Shown here: positions 21,281-30,900 of the stretch, one piece after another
Layout of the letters: each line of letters opens with the position of its first letter
How positions within the stretch are numbered: the first letter of the stretch is position 1
Origin: a virus
Reading direction: 5' to 3' (one strand)
Virus record (IMG/VR): IMGVR_UViG_3300045136_000423
Coordinates: 1-34,786 of that record
DNA: 34,786 nucleotides
Program-made: the position numbers and the translations under genes
Notes under the pieces: model-generated
Seen by the model: the letters and a program-made list of their open reading frames with translations, nothing else
What the model was told of the DNA's origin: nothing
The model's database searches: none

Positions 21281-22213
21281 ATGGCCAACGCCCCGTTCCC
21301 GATCCAGCCCGCGCTGACCGCGGTCGCCGTCCGCTATCGCAACGGCGCGATGATCGCCGACCAGGTGCTGCCGCGCGTGCCGGTGGCGGCGCAGGAGTTC
21401 AAGTACTTCACCTACACCCTCGCGGACGGCTTCACCCTGCCCGACACCAAGGTCGGCCGGCGCTCGAAGCCGAACGAGGTGGAGTTCGCTGCCACCGAGA
21501 CCGCGGGTATCTGCTGGGACTACGGCCTCGATGACCCGATCCCTCAGGCCGACCTGGACAACGCGCCGGCCAACCTCGATCCGCGCGGCCGAGCGGTCGA
21601 GGCGCTCGCCGACCTGATCGCGCTCGACCGCGAAGTGCGCGTCGCCAACCTGGTGTTCAACCTCAACACCTATCCCGCGGCTAACCGCGTCACGTTGTCG
21701 GGCGCCTCGCAGTGGTCGGACTTCACCAACTCAAGCCCGATCGACGCGATCCTGACCGCGCTCGATTCGATGGTCATGCGCGCCAACGTCGCGATCTTCG
21801 GCCAGGCGGTGTGGACCAAGCTGCGCCAGCACCCGCGCGTCGTGCAGGCGGTGTACGGCACGGCGCAGACTGCCGGCGTCGTGAACCGCCAGCAGGTGGC
21901 GGAGCTGCTCGAGCTGGACGAGATCCTGGTCGGGCAGGGCTTCGTCAACAGCGCCAAACGCGGCCAGACGCCGACGCTCACCCGCGTTTGGGGCAAGCAT
22001 GCGGCGCTGATCCATCGCGACGGCATGGCCGACACGCGCGGCAACCGCACCACCTTCGGGTTTACGGCCCAGTTCGGTGATCGTGTGGCCGGCTCGATCG
22101 CCGACCCTCACATCGGCATGCGCGGCGGCGAGCGCATCCGTGTCGGCGAGTCGGTCGCGGAGGTCATCTGCGCGCCGGATCTCGGATATTTCTTCCAGAA
22201 CGCGGTCGCATGA
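21281..22213 (+). CDS. Major capsid protein
   Basis: This 310-residue protein follows the protease and decoration genes. Motifs seen include ALTAVAVRYRNGAMIADQVLPRVPV at the start, FKYFTYTLADGFTLPDTKVGRRSKPNEV, a helix EALADLIALDREVRVANLVFN, and CAPDLGYFFQNAV at the end. These match the major capsid proteins of siphovirus-type transposable phages, with the HK97-like fold expected. It has a strong GAGGAGG ribosome-binding sequence (21264-21270) and lower use of rare codons, as expected of a highly expressed gene. Confidence 0.88.
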   Translation: MANAPFPIQPALTAVAVRYRNGAMIADQVLPRVPVAAQEFKYFTYTLADGFTLPDTKVGRRSKPNEVEFAATETAGICWDYGLDDPIPQADLDNAPANLDPRGRAVEALADLIALDREVRVANLVFNLNTYPAANRVTLSGASQWSDFTNSSPIDAILTALDSMVMRANVAIFGQAVWTKLRQHPRVVQAVYGTAQTAGVVNRQQVAELLELDEILVGQGFVNSAKRGQTPTLTRVWGKHAALIHRDGMADTRGNRTTFGFTAQFGDRVAGSIADPHIGMRGGERIRVGESVAEVICAPDLGYFFQNAVA

Positions 22214-22410
22214 TCCGCGTGCGCTCCGCCAACCGCATCGCGCACGACGGTGTCGTGTACGAGGAGGGCGCGACGTTCAGCCTGCCTGCCGAGGCCGCGG
22301 CCGCGCTGGTCGCCTGCGGCGCCGCCGTGGTGGTCGCCGATGCGCCGGAGGCGGCGGAGCCGGACGGCAACGCGGAGGATGCATCGCCCGCGCGCAGGCG
22401 CCGCCGCTGA
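22210..22410 (+). CDS. Small head-region protein
   Basis: The 66-residue product starts ATG 22210 in an ATGA overlap. It has an N-terminal part IRVRSANRIAHDGVVYEEGATFSLPAEAAAALVACGAAVVV, a small beta domain typical of short proteins next to capsid genes, and a disordered tail ending in ARRRRRR-like basic residues. The function is unknown; it is probably a virion or assembly component. Confidence 0.65.
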   Translation: MIRVRSANRIAHDGVVYEEGATFSLPAEAAAALVACGAAVVVADAPEAAEPDGNAEDASPARRRRR

Positions 22411-22413
22411 GCC

Positions 22414-22839
22414 ATGGCCTACGCCACGCTCGACGATCTGGAGACACGCTTCGGCCGCGACGAGCTCGCCGAGCGCACCGATCGCGCGGGCGGCGACGTG
22501 ATTGACGCCGCGGTGGTGGCGCGCGCGCTCGACGATGCGTCGACGCAGATCGACCTCTACCTCGCCGGGCGCTACGCCGTGCCCGTCACACCGCCGCCGG
22601 CGCAGCTCGTGCAGCTCGCCTGCGACATCGCGCGCTACCGGTTGTGGCAGCCCGCGCCCTCGGAGGGCGTGCGGCAGGGCTACGAGGACGCGATCCGCAC
22701 GCTGCGCGACCTCGCCGAGGGCCGCGCCGTGCTGGCCGGCGCCGCCGCGCCCGCGACGCCGGCGGCCGGCGGGCCGGTGCGCATCGACAGCCCGGGCCGC
22801 GTGTTCGCGCGCGACCAGCTGCAGGACTACACCGCGTGA
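22414..22839 (+). CDS. Head completion/adaptor protein (DUF1320, Mu gp36-like)
   Basis: The 141-residue protein begins MAYATLDDLETRFGRDELAERTD and continues with VARALDDASTQIDLYLAGRYAVPV, QLACDIARYRLW and GYEDAIRTLRDLAEGRAVL, the DUF1320 pattern. Its Mu counterpart is gp36, an adaptor between portal and tail. The order capsid-adaptor-terminator is standard. Confidence 0.9.
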   Translation: MAYATLDDLETRFGRDELAERTDRAGGDVIDAAVVARALDDASTQIDLYLAGRYAVPVTPPPAQLVQLACDIARYRLWQPAPSEGVRQGYEDAIRTLRDLAEGRAVLAGAAAPATPAAGGPVRIDSPGRVFARDQLQDYTA

Positions 22840-23264
22840 TCGAGGCGATCCGCTCCCGGCTCGCCGAGATGGACCCGCCGCTCTTGCGGACGATCGACAG
22901 CGCGGCCGAGTACGCGGCGCTCGAGGCACCGCCGCCCGCCGCGCGCTGCCCGGCCGCCTACGTGATCGAGCTCGCCGACGAGGCCGAGCCGAACGGCCTC
23001 GCCACCGGCGGGGTGCGTCAGCGTCTCGCCGAGCGGATCGCCGTCGTGCTCGTGGTCGCGAGCGCGCGCGACGGCCGCGGCGCCGCCGCCGCAGCCACCC
23101 TCCGCCCGGTCCGCCACGGCGTGCGCGCGCAGCTCGTGGGCTGGGCGCCGGACGAGGCGCACGAACCGCTGACCTATCTCTCCGGCGCGCTCGTGGGCGC
23201 AGAGCGCGGCTACGTCGTCTGGCAGGACCAGTTCCTCACCCGCTCCGTGCTGAGAGGCCCCTGA
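22836..23264 (+). CDS. Tail terminator-like protein
   Basis: The 142-residue protein starts at GTG 22836 in a GTGA overlap. The layout MIEAIRSRLAEMDPPLLRTIDSAAEYAAL, PAAYVIELADEAE, GVRQRLAERIAVVLVVASARD, LRPVRHGVRAQLVGWAPDEAHEPLTYLSGALV and YVVWQDQFLTRSVLR is that of phage tail terminator or DUF1834/gp37-type proteins placed just before the tube gene. The terminator caps the growing tail tube and joins it to the head. Confidence 0.8.
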   Translation: MIEAIRSRLAEMDPPLLRTIDSAAEYAALEAPPPAARCPAAYVIELADEAEPNGLATGGVRQRLAERIAVVLVVASARDGRGAAAAATLRPVRHGVRAQLVGWAPDEAHEPLTYLSGALVGAERGYVVWQDQFLTRSVLRGP

Positions 23265-23265
23265 G

Positions 23266-24195
23266 ATGGCTCTGACGCGCCGCGTGGCCCTGCTGGCCAA
23301 GGTCGAGACCACCTACGGCACCGACGCCGCGCCGACCGGCGCGAACGACGCGGTGCTGCTGCAGGAGGCCGAGATCACGCCGATGGAGGCGGAGCGGATC
23401 GAGCGGCCCATCATCCGCCCGTTCCTCGGCGCACGGCCGTTCGTCCTCGCCGGCAAGCGCGTGCAGGTGCGCGCGAGCGTCGATCTCGCCGGCGCCGGCA
23501 GCGCCGGCAGCGTGCCCGCCTACGGGCCGCTGCTGCGCGGCTGCGGCATGGCGCAGGCGGTCGAGGCGGACGTTGACGTGGAGTACGCGCCGCGCTCGGA
23601 CGGGGGCGAGAGCCTGACGCTCGTGTGGAACGCGGACGGCACGCAGCACAAGGCGCTCGGCGCGCGCGGCACCTGGTCGGTCGAGCTGCGCGCGAACTCG
23701 TTCCCGCGCCTCGCCGTCGAGTACACCGGTCTCTACGTCGCGCCGACCGCGGTCGCCCTGCCCGCGGTGACGCTGACGGCCTGGCGCGACCCGCGCCCGG
23801 TGGGCTTCACCGACACGCCGGTGCTGACGATCGACGGCTACCAGGTGGCGGCCGAGGCTTTCAGCTACAGCCACGGCGCCACGGTCAGTTTCCGCGATCT
23901 GGTCGGGCGGCGCGAGGTCACGATCACCGCACGCACGCCGACCGCCAGCGTGTCGATCGAGGCGCCGGCGCTCAGCGCGAAGAACTTCTTCGCGCTCGCC
24001 GATGCGCAGACGCCGGTGGCGGTGACGGTGCAGCACGGCGCCGCCGCCGGCGCGATCGCGGAGATCACGCTGCCGCAGGCGCAGATCCTCAACCCGCGCT
24101 ACCGCGACAGCGACGGCGTGCTGATGCTCGATCTCGACCTCGTGCCGCTGCCGACCACGGCCGGCGACGACGAGGTGCTGCTGCGCATTCGCTGA
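23266..24195 (+). CDS. Tail tube protein (siphovirus type)
   Basis: This 309-residue protein starts MALTRRVALLAKVETTYGTDAAPTGANDAVLL, a phrase typical of tail tube proteins of non-contractile phages and gene transfer agents. It continues with beta-rich domains (RVQVRASVDLAGAGSAG, FSYSHGATVSFRDLVGR, GDDEVLLRIR). No tail sheath gene lies near it, so the tail is flexible and non-contractile, unlike that of Mu. Confidence 0.88.
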   Translation: MALTRRVALLAKVETTYGTDAAPTGANDAVLLQEAEITPMEAERIERPIIRPFLGARPFVLAGKRVQVRASVDLAGAGSAGSVPAYGPLLRGCGMAQAVEADVDVEYAPRSDGGESLTLVWNADGTQHKALGARGTWSVELRANSFPRLAVEYTGLYVAPTAVALPAVTLTAWRDPRPVGFTDTPVLTIDGYQVAAEAFSYSHGATVSFRDLVGRREVTITARTPTASVSIEAPALSAKNFFALADAQTPVAVTVQHGAAAGAIAEITLPQAQILNPRYRDSDGVLMLDLDLVPLPTTAGDDEVLLRIR

Positions 24196-24204
24196 GGAGG
24201 TGCC

Positions 24205-24534
24205 GTGTTCGTTCTGGCGAGGGAATGCACCTTCACCTGGCCCGTCTCTGTGCTCGTGCCCGGCTCCGGCCGGCACGAGGCGAAACGGTTTGACGCACAC
24301 TTCCGTGTCGTGCCGGCTGCGCGCGCCGCCGAGCTGATGGGGCCGGAGCGCGCGCCGCTGCCGCTGTTGCGCGAGGCCTTGATCGGCTGGCAGGGCGTGG
24401 TGGACGAGCAGGGCCAGGCCGTGCCGTTTTCGGCTGCGGCGCGCGATGCGCTGCTCGACCACCCCTTCGTCCTGGTCGCGGTGGCGCGAGCCTACGCCGA
24501 TGCGATGGCGGGCGGGGCGGCGGAAAAAAACTGA
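24205..24534 (+). CDS. Tail assembly chaperone, short form (G)
   Basis: The 109-residue protein starts at GTG 24205 after GAGGAGGTG. It lies between tube and tape measure genes, the fixed place of the tail assembly chaperone. It reads FVLARECTFTWPVSVLVPGSG, then AARAAELMGPERAPLPLLREALIGWQGVVDE and helix AARDALLDHPFVLVAVARAYADAMAGG, and ends in EKN at a TGA. Ribosomes that slip at A-AAA-AAC (24525-24531) would extend it into the following frame. It keeps the tape measure protein soluble while the tube forms around it. Confidence 0.85.
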   Translation: MFVLARECTFTWPVSVLVPGSGRHEAKRFDAHFRVVPAARAAELMGPERAPLPLLREALIGWQGVVDEQGQAVPFSAAARDALLDHPFVLVAVARAYADAMAGGAAEKN

Positions 24535-24567
24535 GGGACGTCGCGCGGCGCTGGGCCGATCCGCGCG
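24525..24567 (+). promoter_or_regulatory. Programmed -1 ribosomal frameshift signal
   Basis: The heptamer A-AAA-AAC (24525-24531) is in the correct phase, with AAA and AAC as zero-frame codons, directly before the TGA at 24532. After 10 bases, CGCGCGG (24542-24548) pairs perfectly with CCGCGCG (24561-24567) around a 12-base loop. Slippery heptamer, short spacer and stem-loop are the three standard elements, and a run of seven As is exceptional in this GC-rich DNA. Confidence 0.9.
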
Positions 24568-24884
24568 GCGGCGGTGACGCGGTGGCGCGGCTCGACGAGA
24601 TGGCGTCGCTCGGCGCGACGCCGCAGGCGCTGGCGGAGGCGCGTGCCCGTGCGCCGGCCGCACTGGAGGTGTGGCCGCAGAACTGGCCCGCCGTGAGGTT
24701 GTTTTTGGCGATGCAGACGCAGTGGCGCCGCGCTGGCATGACGGGCGTGCCGACGGGGCTCGACTACGCGGCGCTGCCGGTCGCCGCGCGCGCGCTGCGG
24801 CTGAGGCTGACCGGCGACGTTCTACGCCGCCTCCAGGTGATCGAGGCCGAGGCGCTGGCGGCGCTGGCGGAGGCGCGCGCGTGA
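24531..24884 (+). CDS. Tail assembly chaperone T extension (made as GT by frameshift, DUF1799-like)
   Basis: Read in the -1 frame from 24531, 117 codons follow the G part without a stop: RDVARRWADPRGGGDAVARL, then WPQNWPAVRLFLAMQTQWR and GVPTGLDYAALPVAARAL, the DUF1799 pattern of small tail proteins, then a final helix. The fusion spanning 24205-24884 would have 226 residues. A separate start at ATG 24600 or nearby is possible, but no good ribosome-binding site is seen. The T part should bind the tape measure protein, encoded immediately downstream with a GTGA overlap. Confidence 0.85.
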   Translation: MRDVARRWADPRGGGDAVARLDEMASLGATPQALAEARARAPAALEVWPQNWPAVRLFLAMQTQWRRAGMTGVPTGLDYAALPVAARALRLRLTGDVLRRLQVIEAEALAALAEARA

Positions 24885-26632
24885 GCGACCTGGCCGTCCG
24901 CCTGGTCCTGACCGCCGACGGCCGCGCGCTGCGCACCGAGATTGTCGGCGCGAGCCGCGAGGTGGAGGCGTTCGCCTCGCGGCTCGAACAGGGCGGAGTG
25001 CGCGTGCAGCGCTCGGCCGTGCAGGCGGGCGAGGCGCTCCAGCGCATCGGCCAGAGCGCCGCGGTGGCCGGGCGCCAGGTCGAGGCGGCGATGACCGCGG
25101 CCGCATCGCCGGCGGTGGCGCGGCTGCGCGCGAACCTGGGCCAGGTCGGGTTCCAGCTCGGGGATTTCATCACCCAGGTCCAGGCCGGCGGCAACGCGTT
25201 CACGGCGTTCGCGCAGCAGGGCGGCCAGCTCGCGGGGCTGCTGGCCGGCGGCCTCGCCGGGCTCGCGGTGCAGCTCGGCGCGGTTGCCGCGCAGATGCTG
25301 TTCGCGCAGCGTTCGACCGAGAGTGCCGCGGCGGCGGAGCGCGGGTTCGGCGCCGCCGCCGAGGCCGTCAACCGCGTGCTCACCACACGCGAGGAGCGGG
25401 CACGGCGCGCGGCGGAGGCCACGCTCGACCTCGCCATCCGCACGGCGCAGGCGCGGCTCGAGGGCCTGCGCGCGGCGCAGGCGGATGCCGAGTTGCGCCG
25501 CGCCAACGTTCTGCGCAGCCTCGGCGGGCTGGAGCGCGATCTCGAGGAGGCGTCGCCGCGCAACCGGCCCGGCGTGCAGAGCGACATCGACGAGGCGCGG
25601 CGCGAGCTCGAGAAGCTCGACGGCCTGCTGCGCATCCAGGGCAACCTCCTGCGCGACGCGGAGCGGCAGCTCGCCGACATCACGCGGACGGGCACGCGCA
25701 ACCTCGTCGACGCGGTCGGCGGGCGCCGTCGCGACGGCGACCTCGACCCATTCGCGCGGCTGAAGGAGGCGGCGCGGCGGCTGGAGGAGGAGCTGCGCAC
25801 GCCGCTCGACCGGTATCTCGACAGCGTGCAGCGCCTGCAGAACTTGTTCCAGGCCGGGCTGATCTCGCAGGACCTGTTCTATCGCGGCCTGGCGCGAGCG
25901 TCCGAGGAGCTCGACCGCGCGCAACGCCGGGCCGAGGGCGCGGCCGACGGGGTGGGCGATCTCCAGCAGGCATTCGCGCGGCTCGAGGACTCGATCGAGG
26001 GTGTGGGGCGCAGCGCGGCCCAGGCGCTCGCCGACGCGCTGGTCGGGGTGCGCGCGCTCGAAGGCGGCGTGATGGGACTGATCCAGCGCCTGGCCTCCGA
26101 CGTGCTGCGCAAATTGATCTACGACCAGATCACCGCGCCGCTGGCGCAAGCCGCGGGCGTGCTGCTGCGGTCGGGGCTGGTGTCGCTGTTCCGGCCGAGC
26201 CTGGGGCCGGTGAACTCGATCGACGCCGGCATCCCCGTCAGCGCGTTCCCGTTCCACAGCGGCGGCGTCGTCGGCCGCGAGGGCGGGGCTGCGCGCGCGG
26301 TGCCCGAGGCGCTGTTCGCCGTCGCCCCACGCCTGCACTCGGGCGGCTGGATACGGCCGGGCGAGGTGCCGGCGATCCTGCGACAGGGCGAGGGCGTGTT
26401 CACGCCCGAGCAGATGCGCGCGCTGGGGGCTCGCGGCGACGTGGTGATCAACGTGATCGACCAGCGCGGCGCCGGCGCCCCGCCGGTCGAGACGCGCGAG
26501 CGGCGCGGCGAGGACGGGCGGCGGGTGATCGACCTGATCGTGCGCGACGCGGTCAATCGCGGCATCGCCGACGGCGCCTTCGACCGCTCGATGGGCCTCG
26601 CCTACGGGCTCGCGCGCGCCGGGCTGAGGTGA
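24881..26632 (+). CDS. Tape measure protein
   Basis: This 583-residue protein starts at GTG 24881. It opens with DLAVRLVLTADGRALRTEIVGA, has long helical/coiled regions (about 30-110 and 160-330), a hydrophobic stretch (LAGLLAGGLAGLAVQLGAVAAQM, about 115-140), and a C-terminal region with FHSGGVVGREGG, LHSGGWIRPGEVPAILRQGEGVFTPEQM and a tail typical of tape measure proteins of Mu-like siphophages. It fixes tail length and passes into the host envelope. By the usual rule of about 1.5 Å per residue, the tail would be roughly 90 nm; that is inference. Confidence 0.88.
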   Translation: MSDLAVRLVLTADGRALRTEIVGASREVEAFASRLEQGGVRVQRSAVQAGEALQRIGQSAAVAGRQVEAAMTAAASPAVARLRANLGQVGFQLGDFITQVQAGGNAFTAFAQQGGQLAGLLAGGLAGLAVQLGAVAAQMLFAQRSTESAAAAERGFGAAAEAVNRVLTTREERARRAAEATLDLAIRTAQARLEGLRAAQADAELRRANVLRSLGGLERDLEEASPRNRPGVQSDIDEARRELEKLDGLLRIQGNLLRDAERQLADITRTGTRNLVDAVGGRRRDGDLDPFARLKEAARRLEEELRTPLDRYLDSVQRLQNLFQAGLISQDLFYRGLARASEELDRAQRRAEGAADGVGDLQQAFARLEDSIEGVGRSAAQALADALVGVRALEGGVMGLIQRLASDVLRKLIYDQITAPLAQAAGVLLRSGLVSLFRPSLGPVNSIDAGIPVSAFPFHSGGVVGREGGAARAVPEALFAVAPRLHSGGWIRPGEVPAILRQGEGVFTPEQMRALGARGDVVINVIDQRGAGAPPVETRERRGEDGRRVIDLIVRDAVNRGIADGAFDRSMGLAYGLARAGLR

Positions 26633-26636
26633 CGCG

Positions 26637-26984
26637 ATGCCGACCTGGCCGGCCGGGCTCCCCGCGCACACCGAGATCGAGGGCTACCAGGAGACGCCGC
26701 CCACGCTCGCGCTGCGCAGCGCGATGGACGCTGGCCCCGCCAAAGTGCGCCGCCGCTTCTCCGCCGGCCCCACCGCCTGGCGCGGCACGATGCTGCTCAC
26801 CCAGGCCCAGGCCGAGACGCTGCTGGCGTTCTGGCGCGAGACGCTCGCCGGCGGCGCGCTGGCGTTCGAGTGGGCGCATCCGCGCACCGGCGCGGCGGCG
26901 ACCATGCGCTTCACTGCGCCGCCCGAGCTGCGCCACCAGGCCGAAGGGCTGTGGCGCGCGGAGCTCGCGCTGGAGATCCTCTGA
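26637..26984 (+). CDS. Distal tail protein, small
   Basis: The 115-residue protein starts ATG 26637, 4 bases after the tape measure stop. It reads PTWPAGLPAHTEIEGYQETPPTLALRSAMDAGPAKVRRRFSAGP, then a helix LLTQAQAETLLAFWRETLAGG and strands LAFEWAHPRTG and AELALEIL. This matches small tail proteins lying just after the tape measure in siphophages and gene transfer agents, which form the tail tip. It overlaps the next gene by one base (TGATG). Confidence 0.75.
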   Translation: MPTWPAGLPAHTEIEGYQETPPTLALRSAMDAGPAKVRRRFSAGPTAWRGTMLLTQAQAETLLAFWRETLAGGALAFEWAHPRTGAAATMRFTAPPELRHQAEGLWRAELALEIL

Positions 26985-27457
26985 TGCCGCGCGCGCTCTC
27001 TCTCGCCGCCCGCCGGTCGCTCACCGCGCAGGAGACTGACGAGATCTGGCTCGTGTTGCTCACCATCAGCGCGCCGGGCCTCGCCGCGCCGATCCGCGTG
27101 GTCAACGACCGCGAGAACCTCACCAGCCGCGGCAACCTGTTCGTGGCATTCCCCTTCGAGATCGACCTGCCGGGCGACTCGGCCGAGGAGGTGCAGCGCG
27201 TGACGCTGCGCATCGACAACGTCGACCGCCAGATCGTCGCCGCGCTCAGGCTCGTGCAGACGCCGCCCACGGTGACGCTCGAGGTGGTGCGTCGCGCCGA
27301 GCCTGACCTCGTGGAGGCGGGCCCGTTCGTGCTCTCGCTTGCCGAGGCGCGCTACGACGCGCTGACGGTCGAGGGCGAGCTCGTGTTCGAGGACGTGCTG
27401 AACGCCGCCTTCCCGGCCGACACCTACAATCCGGCCGACTATCCGGGGCTGTTCTGA
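26984..27457 (+). CDS. Tail tip protein (DUF1833-like)
   Basis: The 157-residue protein starts ATG 26984. It has AQETDEIWLVLLTISAPGLAAPIRVVNDRENLTSRGNLFVAFPFEIDLPGDSAEEVQRVTLRIDNV-type content, with a C-terminal ELVFEDVLNAAFPADTYNPADYPGLF. The order of strands and the terminal phrase are those of DUF1833 proteins, which lie between the small tail protein and the NlpC peptidase and are part of the tail tip hub. Confidence 0.85.
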   Translation: MPRALSLAARRSLTAQETDEIWLVLLTISAPGLAAPIRVVNDRENLTSRGNLFVAFPFEIDLPGDSAEEVQRVTLRIDNVDRQIVAALRLVQTPPTVTLEVVRRAEPDLVEAGPFVLSLAEARYDALTVEGELVFEDVLNAAFPADTYNPADYPGLF

Positions 27458-27903
27458 TGTGCGAGCGGCCGATCGTGTCGCTGATGCGGCCTCCACAGTG
27501 GGTGCGCGACTACGTCGGCATCCCGTTCGCCGAACATGGCCGCACGCGCGAGGGCTGCGACTGCTGGGGCCTGGTGCGGCTGGTGCTCGGCGAGCGCTGG
27601 CGTGTGTGGCTGCCGTCCTTTGCAAGAGACTATCGCGATACCGAGGAGACGGACGCGATTGCGCGGACGATCATCGGCGAACAAGGCAAGGAGTGGCGCC
27701 GCATCTCCGGGCCGTTCTTCCGCGAGGGTGACGTGGCGCTGTTCCGCCTCGCCGGCCGGCCGGTGCATGTCGGGCTGATCGTCGGCTGGCCATGGATGCT
27801 GCACATCGAGCGCGGCATCGATGCCGCCTGCGACCGGATCGACGGACTGCGGTGGGCGCGGCGGCTCGACAGCGTCTGGCGCCACCCGGACCTGATCCCG
27901 TGA
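27457..27903 (+). CDS. NlpC/P60-type tail tip peptidase
   Basis: This 148-residue protein has the NlpC/P60 active-site arrangement: C36 within CDCWGLVRLVL, H104 within RPVHVGLIV and H116 within MLHIERG. Tail-borne peptidases of this kind cut peptidoglycan cross-links to let DNA through. It is equivalent in place to lambda gpK and gene-transfer-agent gp14. A TGATG-type junction links it to the preceding gene, and GTG at its stop starts the next. Confidence 0.9.
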   Translation: MCERPIVSLMRPPQWVRDYVGIPFAEHGRTREGCDCWGLVRLVLGERWRVWLPSFARDYRDTEETDAIARTIIGEQGKEWRRISGPFFREGDVALFRLAGRPVHVGLIVGWPWMLHIERGIDAACDRIDGLRWARRLDSVWRHPDLIP

Positions 27904-30900
27904 CCCTGCGCGCGCTCGACCCGAGCCCGGCGCAGGAGGCGCTTGGTGTGCGCGTGCTCGCGCGCGCCCACCCGTTCTCCGCCGCCCGCACCGACACCGT
28001 GGCGGCAGCCGGGCTGACGATCGCGCAGATCGTCGCCGGCGCGGTGCCGGACCACGCGCTGTGGCCCTACGTCCACGTCACCGTGGCGCGCGGCGGGGGC
28101 GAGCCCGCGCCGGTGCCGCGCGCGGCGTGGGCGCGCGTGCGGCCGCGGCCGGGCGCGCTGGTGCGCTTGGTCGTCGTGCCGATGGGCGGCGGCGGGGGCG
28201 GCAAGAACCCGTTCCGGCTCGTGCTCTCGATTGCGGTGATCGCGGCCAGTTTCTTCCTCGGGCCGGCGCTGGGCGCGGCGCTCGGCCTTCCACAGGCGAG
28301 CACGCTGGGTGGGCTGCTCTCGACGCCGATCAATCTCGCCTCCGCCGTTGGCGGATTCATCATCACCACGGTGGGCACGCTGCTGATCAACGCTCTGGTG
28401 CCGCCGCCGAAGCCGCAGCTCTCGGCGCTGTCGCTGGGCGAGCGCACCTCGCCACAGCTCGCGCTGACGGGCGTCTCCAACCGCGCGAACCCCTACGGGC
28501 CGGTGCTGCGCGTCTATGGCCGGCACCGGGTGTTTCCGGTGCTCGCCGCGCGGACGATCTCGGAGGCGGAGGGCGACAAGCAGTATCTCAGAGCGCTCTT
28601 CGACTTCGGTTATGGGCCTCTCGACCTCTCCGACATCCGCATCGGCACGGTGCCGATCGAGCAGTTCGCGGGCGTGGAGCTGCAGATCCGGCCCGGCCGC
28701 GACGACGACCCGCCGCAGACCCTCTACCCGCAGACGGTGCGCGAGGACGGCTACTCGATGCGGCTGCGCTTCGGCGCCGCACAGGTGGTCGAGACGCGCG
28801 ACGAGGCGCGCGAGGCGTTGATCGACCTCACCTTCCTCGGTCTCGTCACGTTCTCGACCGAGACCGGCGCGCGGCAGAACCGCACGGTCGAGGTCCGCTA
28901 CGAGTACCGCCGGCTCGGCGACCCGGCCTGGACGCTGCACGCCGAGCGCGCCTACACCGCAGCGACCGACCAGCGCGTGGTGCGCGGCGAGCGCATCCCG
29001 TTCCCCGCTCCCGGCCGGTACGAGCTGCGCCTGACCCGCCTGACCGCCGACAGCACCTCGAGCTCGGTGCGCGACGATACCTACCTCACCGCGGTGCGCA
29101 GCGTGGCCGGTGACTACCCGATCCGCGCGCGCGGCCGCTGCCTGCTCGCGCTGCGCATCCAGGCGACCGACCAGCTCTCCGGCCAGCTCGACCAGGTGAA
29201 CGCCGTGGCGCAGGCGCGCCTGCCGGTCTGGACCGGCTCGGCCTGGGTCGAGCAGCCGACCTCCAACCCGGCCTGGGCCTATCTCGACGTGCTGCGCGGC
29301 CGCGCCAACCGCCGGCCGATCGCCGCCGCCCAGCTCGACCTGCCCGCCTTCCTCGACTGGGCCACTGCCTGCGACGCCGCGCCGCCCGTGGGCGCGGGGC
29401 CGCGCTGGTCGTTCAACGCGGTGTACGATTTCCGCACCACGGTGTTCCAGGCGCTGTCAGACATCGCCGCCGCCGGCCGTGCCGCCTTCGCCATGCGGGA
29501 CGGGCGGTTCTCAATCGTCCGCGACGTGCCGCAGACCGTGCCCATCCAGCATTTCTCTCCGCGGAACAGCCGCGGCTTCACCGGCCGGCGGGTGTTCCGC
29601 CGGCCCGCCCACGCGCTTGTCTGCCGATATATCGAGCCGGCGCGCGAGTGGTCGCAGCAGGAGGTGACCGTCTACGCCGACGGCTACGACGAGACGACCG
29701 CGACCGAGATCGAGACGATCGAGCGTTTCGGCTGCACCAACCGCGACCAGGCGTGGCGCGACACGCGCTACGACATGGCGGTGGCGCAGCTCCGGCCCGA
29801 CACCTACCAGCTCACCACCGACATCGAGCACCTGATCTGCACCCGCGGCGACCTGGTGCGCGTGACCCACGACGTGCCGGCCTGGGGCGTCACTTCGGGC
29901 CGGATCGTGGCGGTGGCGACCGACAGTGCGGGCGACGTCACCGGGCTCACGCTCGACGAGCCGGTGCCGATGCAGGCGGGGCGCGCCTATGCCGTGCGCA
30001 TCCGCCGCGCCGACGCCTCCTCGGTCGTGGCGACGCTCGTCACGCAGCCGGGCGAGCAGGCGACGGTGACGCTCGCGACGCCGATCCCCGCCGCCTCGGC
30101 GCCGCAGGCGGGCGACCTGGTGCTGGTGGGCGAGGCTGGGCGCGAGTCGGTCGAGCTGATCGTCAAGGAGATCAAGCCGGGGCCGGATCTCTCGGCCACC
30201 CTCACCATGATCGATGCCGCCCCTGCGGTGCACGCGGCCGAGACCGCGCCGATCCCGCCCTACGACCCGCAGGCGACCGACCCGCCCGTGGTGACGCGGC
30301 CCAGGCCGCGCGTGCCCCTGATCACCGAGATCTACTCGGACGGCCGGGCGCTCTGGCGCGCGGGGGACGGCACGCTGCTCGCCCGCATCGCCGTCACCGC
30401 CCGGCCCGACCCGCTCGACACCCTGCCTGGCCTCGCCCTGCAGCTCCGCTGGCGGCCGGAGGGCTCGGCCGAGGCCTGGCGGCTCGGCGCCGCGACCGCG
30501 TGGGCCGAGCGCTCGGCGCTCCACACCGAGCCGCTGGAGGAGGGCACGCGGCACGAGATCCAGGTGCGCGCCGTGACTGCGCTAGGCGAGACGGGGGACT
30601 GGACCGCGCCGGTGGTGCACGAGGTGGAGGGCGAGCGAGCGCCGCCACGCGACGTCGCGGGCTTCGTCATCGACGGCCGGACGCTGCGCTGGCAGGCGAA
30701 CGACGAGCTGGATGTGGTCGGCTACCGCATCCGCTGGATCTGGGGCACCGAGCCGGCATGGGAGGCGGCGACGCCGGCGCATGACTGGCTGGTCACCGCC
30801 GCGCCGTTCACGCTCGCCCATACGCCTGCGGGCCAAATCGCTATCATGATCAAGGCGGTGGATCGCGGCGGGCGCGAGAGCGCCACCCCGGCGCTGATCA

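Noticed and set aside
23266-24204. Contractile tail sheath gene
   Set aside because: The gene in the sheath/tube position has a siphovirus tube-like N-terminus, and no second large tail gene or baseplate set (Mu gp45-48 type) follows.
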